Shown here: piece by piece, positions 58,728-64,000 of the stretch | How the letters are laid out: every line of letters starts with the position of its first letter | How positions within the stretch are numbered: position 1 is the first letter of the stretch | Source of the DNA: an uncultured Paracoccaceae bacterium | Lineage (GTDB): Bacteria > Pseudomonadota > Alphaproteobacteria > Rhodobacterales > Rhodobacteraceae | Reading direction: 5' to 3' | Length of the DNA: 64,000 bases | Assembly: GCA_947492825.1 (NCBI GenBank) | Contig: CANLNT010000001.1 | Location: 1,798,001-1,862,000, forward strand | Made by a program: the position numbers and the translations under genes | Notes under the pieces: model-generated | Seen by the model: the letters and a program-made list of their open reading frames with translations, nothing else | Database searches by the model: none | Told to the model about the DNA's origin: nothing

Positions 58728-59318
58728 TCACTCACCCCCAATTTCAAATTCTTTGCAAGCAATACATTCCCCGCATGGTATTGCGGAACCAACATGGCAG
58801 GAATAGGTCTGCCCAATGCCCTTTGCTTCAGACATGGCAATAACTTGCTGCTTTGAGAATGCCATCAAAGGCGCTTTGATTGAGACTGTCTGCCCCACAG
58901 CTGAGCACAAAAAGCTCTCGGCTCTCTCAAGATAATCCGTCGTTTGATCCGAAAACAGATGGTATTTCTCGTCTAAGAGGCCGATCATTATAGTATGCGC
59001 GCCAATAGTTGCCGCATAAGAGGCCGCGCTGAGTAAGAAGAGGCTATTTCTTCCGGGAGTGAAAGCTTCATCCACAACATGCAGATCGGCGTTCGTCAAA
59101 CCTGAGGGAATGAGCTGCCCGAAGCCTTTCAAATCCGCGACGATGGGGCTGCGAATTTTGTTTTTGGCCATTGCTTTAGTGCAATGACTGAGTTCTATTT
59201 TTGCGGCTAATTGGCCATAGTCGACGAACAACGGAAATACATCATACCCTTCTTCTGATGCTAAGAGTGCAAGCAGTGTGGAATCTAACCCACCTGACGC
59301 TAGAACTACTGCCCGCAT
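58728..59318 (-). CDS. QueC-like 7-deazaguanine enzyme (Cap9-like)
   Basis: 196 residues, shorter than housekeeping QueC (about 220-235). N-type PP-loop SGGLDST (8-14), then VDYGQ, PGRN (88-91) and the four-Cys zinc site Cys174, 182, 185, 188 (YSC, PCGEC, IAC). So ATP-dependent activation of 7-carboxy-7-deazaguanine should be possible. Ribosome site AGGAGGG nine bases upstream; start overlaps the glycosylase stop by 13 bases. Its neighbours (Ogg-like, TGT-like, TIR) point to a defence role, as for Cap9 of type IV CBASS, rather than queuosine synthesis. Confidence 0.9.
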   Translation of the reverse strand: MRAVVLASGGLDSTLLALLASEEGYDVFPLFVDYGQLAAKIELSHCTKAMAKNKIRSPIVADLKGFGQLIPSGLTNADLHVVDEAFTPGRNSLFLLSAASYAATIGAHTIMIGLLDEKYHLFSDQTTDYLERAESFLCSAVGQTVSIKAPLMAFSKQQVIAMSEAKGIGQTYSCHVGSAIPCGECIACKEFEIGGE

Positions 59319-59941
59319 TCAGCCACCCTCCTACCAGCTGCCCTCATAGTTATCCAAATTGCGACGTCTAGTGCATCAGCACGAATATTTCTCTCCGAAG
59401 AATAGGACAAAAACGTCGTTTCCAAGCGTTCGTATTTTTTCCAAGTAGCTGGCATGTTGGCCCCCTCTGTAAGTCCCACCAACTGGAGGTACTTTAGGAT
59501 GTGGCGATCCAAAACTGCGATCTCTTGACCATACCCGCTACAGCTAAACAGAAAACTGGCCTGTTTAGGGCCAAGTCCTGGCACTAATTCTGCCATCATT
59601 TTCCTGTTTCTAAACACACACTTCGGCTTGTCCAGCCAAACGACAGTTGCGTCCAGAACTGAAGCGTGATTGGCAAAGATTGCGCTCAGTCGCTTCTTGG
59701 TTTGGTTTGGAAACCTATGACGCGATGAAACAAGTTCAATCTGACGAGTAGTGGGGTTCTCAACAAGAGTCTTTGCCATCGAAGATGCAAGTTCATAACG
59801 AACACCACTGCCAATCACGGCAGCAACAACCATTTCGCGCAGACGATAAGGGCACTCGACGGGGGGATTGGGAACCTCACTAGAAAACCGCCGACCAAAA
59901 TCTAAGGCTATTTCCTCAATCTGAGTTGCTAGTCCCATCAT
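59306..59941 (-). CDS. HhH-GPD DNA glycosylase-like protein (Ogg-like, Cap11-like)
   Basis: 211 residues from the ATG at 59941 (GAGGAG ribosome site; ATGA overlap with the upstream gene). Helix-hairpin-helix with GLGPKQAS (122-129), where Lys126 matches the Schiff-base Lys of archaeal-type Ogg, and VLDRHILKYL with Asp145 as the catalytic Asp. It would excise a base, or read a modified base. Ogg-like proteins are a recurring partner of QueC-like and TGT-like proteins in type IV CBASS. Confidence 0.85.
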   Translation of the reverse strand: MMGLATQIEEIALDFGRRFSSEVPNPPVECPYRLREMVVAAVIGSGVRYELASSMAKTLVENPTTRQIELVSSRHRFPNQTKKRLSAIFANHASVLDATVVWLDKPKCVFRNRKMMAELVPGLGPKQASFLFSCSGYGQEIAVLDRHILKYLQLVGLTEGANMPATWKKYERLETTFLSYSSERNIRADALDVAIWITMRAAGRRVAECGQ

Positions 59942-61398
59942 TGGCACTCCTCGATCAATTTATTAGCTATCTGATACTCGTTCCCCAGCTCTTTGTAAGT
60001 AAAAAGCTGTTCATATTCATCATCGCGGTCATGAGTTCGTATAGTCTCACTTGCCTGCATGAAAAATGCCATATTATGTAGCGTAGCCTTTGTAATCCAA
60101 GGAACTGCTCCGCTTTGGTCCTTAACCAGTTGCGCTAGCTCTGGCCTTTCAATGAGACCATGTTGTGACGCAAAGATATCCCATTGTTGGAAATGATAAA
60201 GCCGCCAACGCTGACCATCGATAGCCGTTCGGCACCATTCTAGACCGTCGAAAAAATCCGCTCCGGCCATCGATAGAAACGCCATAGTAATAGGGTTTCC
60301 AGTTCCCAGAACATGTAAGAATGTTGTCGAGCCTTGGTCAGTGAGCGCTTTTCGTATCTTTGCGATGGTTCGAACCCGTTCCATCAGACCGTCGCCAAGC
60401 TCGCGTTCTGCTACGGCAATCATTGGCGGGTCTACGGCTCGGACAACTCCACAACAGATAGCTGGCAACAGGTCGTATCGATATCGCATGCCCGAAAGTC
60501 GTGGGGCGTGAATGATAGGTGCAACAGCACAACTAACCAAAGAGTGGTCCCTTTGATATTCGCTCGCAATCACATCAATCCGAGATTGTGCGTTGGCTTT
60601 TTCGAATGTCGTTTCTTTCGGGAAGCTATCGTGCGTGAACGCAAGATCGACCTCAATGCGCTCCTGAGCTTCTTGCAGACGCCGATTACTACGCTTCCAG
60701 TCCGGGTCCTTATATCTCATTGCCTCGTAGTTACCGGAATCCAAGAAGACTACAGAGCCTGAATCACGCAAGCTCTTGATCGAAGAGACACTACTGATCT
60801 TCGGCTTTGTCCGTGACGCTTTCGTCTTTCCCTTTGGTCTTAACAGGTCGTATGCGGACACTAGGACCGCAGTCGGGTTGACCTTGCTGAGTAAGTCCAA
60901 GGTAGCCTCAGGTTCGATCTGTGTTTCAAATGAGGACACTGATAAGACCATACTCGGAGCAAGCAGTTTCTTGTTGTTGAGAGTGAGCGCACGTTCGTGA
61001 CTTCCAGCAGCACCAAAAACAGTCCTAATCTTTTCAGTCAATTGCTCGTCCAAACCTCCACCTGCTCCAATTACAAGCTGATGCCTCGGACCATCGCGCA
61101 GCCCAAAAGGTGCCTCGTTTACATCACCCAGAAACAAGCCGAGAAGAGGTTTTGAACCTTTGACAATTTCACGTGCTTCATCTCTAACAACAGAGTTCTT
61201 GTTGGCGGCATTGGACCATACAACAACCGCGCCGACACACTCTTGTGAAGCAACCAGTTCCTCAACTTCGGAGTGCCAATCAGTTCGACTGTCATCGTCG
61301 GCGAGCCAAGACAAAAAACCGGTTGCGTTGATCGTTTGGGCCACCTTTCGCGCTATGGCGATATCAGACAAATCGTAGAAAACTATAATTTTTTTCAT
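59938..61398 (-). CDS. TIR domain fused to tRNA-guanine-transglycosylase-like domain (Cap10-like)
   Basis: 486 residues from the ATG at 61398; a TTG one codon upstream is possible. Residues 1-130 are a TIR-type domain (IIVFYDLSDIAIARKVAQTI, AVVVWSNAANKNSVVRDEA). Residues about 145-470 are TGT-like: FLDSGNYEAMRY with Asp220 in the base-recognition place, HVLGTGNP (362-369), and FDGLEWCR with Asp384 where TGT has its nucleophile. The bacterial TGT zinc Cys cluster is not evident, as in other defence TGT homologues. It is the first gene of the run, so the promoter should lie in 61399-61520. Confidence 0.85.
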   Translation of the reverse strand: MKKIIVFYDLSDIAIARKVAQTINATGFLSWLADDDSRTDWHSEVEELVASQECVGAVVVWSNAANKNSVVRDEAREIVKGSKPLLGLFLGDVNEAPFGLRDGPRHQLVIGAGGGLDEQLTEKIRTVFGAAGSHERALTLNNKKLLAPSMVLSVSSFETQIEPEATLDLLSKVNPTAVLVSAYDLLRPKGKTKASRTKPKISSVSSIKSLRDSGSVVFLDSGNYEAMRYKDPDWKRSNRRLQEAQERIEVDLAFTHDSFPKETTFEKANAQSRIDVIASEYQRDHSLVSCAVAPIIHAPRLSGMRYRYDLLPAICCGVVRAVDPPMIAVAERELGDGLMERVRTIAKIRKALTDQGSTTFLHVLGTGNPITMAFLSMAGADFFDGLEWCRTAIDGQRWRLYHFQQWDIFASQHGLIERPELAQLVKDQSGAVPWITKATLHNMAFFMQASETIRTHDRDDEYEQLFTYKELGNEYQIANKLIEECQ

Positions 61399-61745
61399 CA
61401 ATTGCTCAACTGAGGAAGCTCACGATACGCTTAAATGCACGACACAGTTGTAGTGGTAATGTACGCTCTCAGTCTTGTCTATACGCTGGCTTAGAGGCAG
61501 GTTCTGGCATTCGTTGCTTGAGCAATACTTCGAAATACCGTTCAAATTGCGCGTCGGGGAGCTTATTGCTCGGTTGTCAAAATCATTCCGTATAACCAAG
61601 TAAATCTTGAACTACCGGTATCATTGGATGTGGGGGTCTGCTTTGACAGCCGAGCCAATCCGATGCTGCGGTGCAGCGAAAGTCAGCTTTCCGCCCAATG
61701 CTGTTGAAGAACTCTGTGTTGCAGTGCGGCAAAGGATTGGAATGA
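61399..61745. other. upstream region of the defence operon
   Basis: About 350 bases with no supported gene. It is AT-rich near 61390 and should contain the operon promoter, but no convincing -35/-10 was picked. Near 61655-61705 GATGCTGCGGTGCAGC...CAGCTTTCCGCC resembles the dispersed repeat core. Confidence 0.4.
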
Positions 61746-62560
61746 AGACGAGCTCGGGCAGCAGGAAACCGCGCGGCCAGGGAATATCTCGAAACGCTGG
61801 ATGATGCGGCCTTCGGCGCTGCCTCTCCTGACCAGCCCAAGTTTGTCGCCAAGTGTGATCCAGCCGCCCAATGGACGCGCACCGAGGTGAGCAGACCATA
61901 CTTCGCCTACGCCACCAACTATCTGATCGACACCAAGAGCTCAGTCATCATGGATGTTGAAGCAACGCGGGCGATCCGTCAGGCCGAAGTAGGTGCTTCG
62001 CAAACAATGCTGGATCGCACCGAAAGCCGCTTCGGTATAAGGCCGGATTGGCTGGCCGCAGACACAGCATATGGCTCCAGCGATAACTGAGGATGGTCGG
62101 TCAAGAAGCGCGGGATCATCCCATTCAGTCCTGTAATTGGTCACGCGATCCGCAAAGACGGGGCATGGACGCGGTTTGAGTTTGAATAGGATGAAGACAA
62201 CGATCAATACATTTGTCCAGAAGGCTTCGTGCTCAAGCAGTTCCGACGAAACTACTCCGATCCCAATCGCGGCTAGAACATCCTTGGCACACGAAAGTAT
62301 CGAGCCTTAAAGTCCGACTGCCAAGGGTTTCCCTCCAAAGAAAAGTGCTGTCCCAACGCAATCTGCCGATCAATCAGCCGGGAAGAGCATGAAGACGCAC
62401 GAGACTTTGCGCGATCCTGTCGGAAGACGAAAGCGTGCAAAGTCAGCCGCGACAAACGCAAGAAGGTCGAGATGCTCTTTGCACATCAAAAGCGCCTCCT
62501 CAATCTGACCAGGTTGCGATGACGCGGCCCAAACGGGGCCAAGGGCGCGCGCTACCCTGA
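61746..62560 (+). pseudogene. IS1182-family transposase remnant with four in-frame stops
   Basis: One reading frame from about 61746 to 62560 reads as an IS1182-type transposase: LDDAAFGAASPDQPKFV, YFAYATNYLIDT, IMDVEATRAIRQAEVGA, then RCC-like CCPNAICRSISREEHEDARD and KKVEMLFAHQKRLLNL. In-frame stops lie at 62088-62090 (TGA), 62187-62189 (TAG), 62274-62276 (TAG) and 62520-62522 (TGA). The N-terminal DNA-binding part is missing. The element is dead. Confidence 0.85.
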
Positions 62561-62639
62561 AGTGCGACTCCTATTCGAAAACAATGAGTTACCTGATGGG
62601 AGCATTATCGTATGCTCGACCTCAAAAACCGAAACCTCA

Positions 62640-62794
62640 CCAAAATCTGCAATGAACGCAACAGTCCCGTGGCAGACGCGAAGAGAAGCGGAGTTGGCCA
62701 TCCTCCAGTACATCAACGGCTTTGCAATCCGCGACGGCGGCACTCAGCATTGGGCTGGAAAAGCCCTGTCGCTTTCGAGAGAAAAGTTGCCTAA
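62640..62794 (+). pseudogene. IS3-family transposase C-terminal remnant with a frameshift
   Basis: TVPWQTRREAELAILQYING (one frame) continues as NPRRRHSALGWKSPVAFERK in the next frame and ends at a TAA at 62792-62794. Together they match the OrfB tail of IS3-type elements, with the shift near 62720. The sequence CACTAATACGGGACAGGTCC (62814-62833) may be the element's right end. Confidence 0.75.
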
Positions 62795-62860
62795 ACGAGG
62801 GCATGGGTCGACACTAATACGGGACAGGTCCAGATCACTTCAGAGGGAAAGGCTATCTGC

Positions 62861-63880
62861 TTGGATGTCGATTCGAAAAAACCCGTCACGCTAAAAGATG
62901 TGTCCAAGGCTGCTGGCCTGTCGCTGATTACAGTTTCGCGGGCGCTGCGGCAGCCAGAAACTGTCCATGCCGAAACCCGAAAACGCATTCAAGAAACGAT
63001 CGCTGAGCTTGGATACGTTCCCAATCTCGCAGCACGGTCATTGACGTCGAAAAGGTCAGACATGATCGGCGTGGTTGTGCCAATTCTGGCCAGTTCGCTG
63101 TTTTCCGATTTCGTTCAGGGCGTAACAGAGACGCTCGACAGGCATGGAATTCGCGTATTGCTCTCTGTCAGCAACTGGTCGCAGGACGCCGAAGAAGCTG
63201 CTGTCAAAACATTCATTGCGCGTCAGGCTGACGCGATCATATTGACTGGGTTTTCCCACACGGATGCGACCCGAAAATTGTTGGAAAGGTTTCGCGGGCC
63301 GGTCGTGGAATCCTGGAACATTTCGGACAGTGTGATTGATAGCGCGGTTGGGTTTGACAACTACGCGGCTGCAGCGGATATGACCCGATTTCTGATTGAA
63401 AAGGGGTACGAAAATATCGTGGTCGCGGGTGGCTCTTCCGCGAACAACGACCAGGCTGCCGATCGAACACGCGGCTTTGTCGACACGATCCGGGCGTCGG
63501 GGCGGGCCCTGCCACCTGACACGGTCGTTGGTTTCGAACACCCCGCAACCATCGAGAGTGGGGGCGTGCTCATCCGTCAGTTGCTGGAAAGAGAAAACCC
63601 GCCCGATGCGGTTTTCTTTCTCGCCGAGTTGCCTGCACAAGGCGCAATGCTTTGGTGTCTGTCGAATGGTGTCAAGGTGCCCGAAGATGTGGCGATCGCC
63701 GGTTTCGGCGATCTTAGTCACTCGGCGCTCCTGCCAGTTCCAATGACAACAGTGCAGATCAGGGGGCGGGCAATTGGTGAGCGTGCAGCCGAGATTGTCT
63801 TTCGACGCCTTCAAGACAGCCAGACCAACATCGTAACCGATGACATCGGCTACAGTCTGAAAATCAGGGAAAGCACATGA
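62861..63880 (+). CDS. LacI-family transcriptional regulator
   Basis: 339 residues from a TTG at 62861; GAGGGAAAGG lies upstream and no in-frame ATG gives a complete HTH. The HTH is complete (TLKDVSKAAGLSLITVSRALRQ), followed by the hinge NLAARSLTSKRSDMIGVVVP and a periplasmic-binding-type sensor (GluconateR-like in style: AGFGDLSHSALLPVPMTTVQ). The target sugar is unknown, as the regulated genes lie beyond the window. The IS3 remnant ends about 30 bases upstream. Confidence 0.9.
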   Translation: MDVDSKKPVTLKDVSKAAGLSLITVSRALRQPETVHAETRKRIQETIAELGYVPNLAARSLTSKRSDMIGVVVPILASSLFSDFVQGVTETLDRHGIRVLLSVSNWSQDAEEAAVKTFIARQADAIILTGFSHTDATRKLLERFRGPVVESWNISDSVIDSAVGFDNYAAAADMTRFLIEKGYENIVVAGGSSANNDQAADRTRGFVDTIRASGRALPPDTVVGFEHPATIESGGVLIRQLLERENPPDAVFFLAELPAQGAMLWCLSNGVKVPEDVAIAGFGDLSHSALLPVPMTTVQIRGRAIGERAAEIVFRRLQDSQTNIVTDDIGYSLKIREST

Positions 63881-63981
63881 TTGGGTTGCCTGAAGCAACC
63901 CGGCCTCTTTTGAGCGCTTCGATCATTGGCGCCGGGCATCTTGCCTATCGGATGCATATTCCAAAAACCGATGAGTCTTAA
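63877..63981 (+). CDS. short possible ORF overlapping the LacI-type gene stop
   Basis: ATG at 63877 overlaps the regulator stop (ATGA) and gives 34 residues (LLSASIIGAGHLAYRMHIPK) before TAA at 63979. The overlap suggests coupling, but no family is recognised. It could be a truncated gene start. Confidence 0.25.
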   Translation: MIGLPEATRPLLSASIIGAGHLAYRMHIPKTDES

Positions 63982-64000
63982 GCCGAACGCGGCGCGGCGT

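Noticed and set aside
58727-58840. Longer N-terminus for the ThsB-like TIR protein
   Set aside because: The extension overlaps the conserved QueC zinc site in another frame, while the ATG at 58726 has a strong ribosome site and a 1-base gap.
58728-59318. Housekeeping queuosine QueC
   Set aside because: It is short, AT-rich, and embedded between glycosylase and TIR genes with no queD, queE or folE nearby.
54586-61398. Standard Thoeris, QatABCD or type IV CBASS system
   Set aside because: There is no ThsA (SIR2/SLOG or Macro) gene for Thoeris, no QatA ATPase or QatD TatD nuclease for Qat, and no CD-NTase for CBASS. Only parts of each are present.
61746-62834. Active insertion sequence
   Set aside because: The IS1182-type frame has four internal stops and no N-terminus, and the IS3-type tail has a frameshift.

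Overview
The window looks like chromosome from a marine Rhodobacteraceae (Roseobacter-group) alphaproteobacterium. Most of it is GC-rich and organised in tightly packed operons. The gene content fits that group: a ureDABC-(orf)-EFG urease cluster, a Rhizobium-type rhamnose cluster (rhaRSTPQUK divergent from rhaDI), a B12-riboswitch-controlled BtuFCD-like importer, a branched-chain-type ABC importer with a BKACE pathway, and a TAXI-TRAP transporter. The genus was not determined.

Layout. 1-1018 is the end of an MCE/Pqi-type lipid transport operon. 1078-3548 holds a receiver-only response regulator and a PAS hybrid histidine kinase. 3667-9170 is the urease operon (minus strand), with one extra exported protein gene. 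9357-12257 encodes a multi-PAS GGDEF-EAL protein. 12367-23035 is rhamnose uptake and catabolism, with a striking operator array between rhaR and rhaD. 23095-24072 is a sterol-desaturase-family membrane oxygenase. 24201-27700 is a corrinoid-type ABC importer with a DUF1636 gene behind a cobalamin riboswitch. 27949-41064 is an IclR regulator and a long plus-strand catabolic run: cyclase, cupin, SDR, 3-hydroxyacyl-CoA dehydrogenase-like, ABC importer, BKACE, CoA-transferase, KatG. 41784-47439 is a sulfatase-like hydrolase with a MarR regulator, divergent from a TAXI-TRAP transporter. 47680-52357 is a looser accessory stretch of small enzymes and LysR regulators, separated by a degenerate dispersed repeat family.

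52819-61398 is visibly more AT-rich and looks like a defence island. A membrane protein gene faces a seven-gene minus-strand run whose genes overlap or nearly abut. In transcription order these are: TIR fused to a tRNA-guanine-transglycosylase-like domain; HhH-GPD (Ogg-like) DNA glycosylase; short QueC-like enzyme; ThsB-like TIR protein starting Met-Gly-Gly-Gly-Gly; alpha/beta hydrolase; TPR-trypsin-like protease; second TIR protein. QueC-like, TGT-like and Ogg-like proteins are the ancillary trio of type IV CBASS, but I find no CD-NTase here. The best hypothesis is a CD-NTase-free relative in which the QueC-like enzyme conjugates a 7-deazaguanine to the glycine N-terminus of the TIR protein. 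This is inference from gene content and from the N-terminal sequence.

61746-62834 holds decayed IS1182-type and IS3-type transposase remnants next to the island. The window ends with a LacI-family regulator. No tRNA, rRNA or CRISPR array was recognised. All calls come from reading the sequence and translations; no database search was run.
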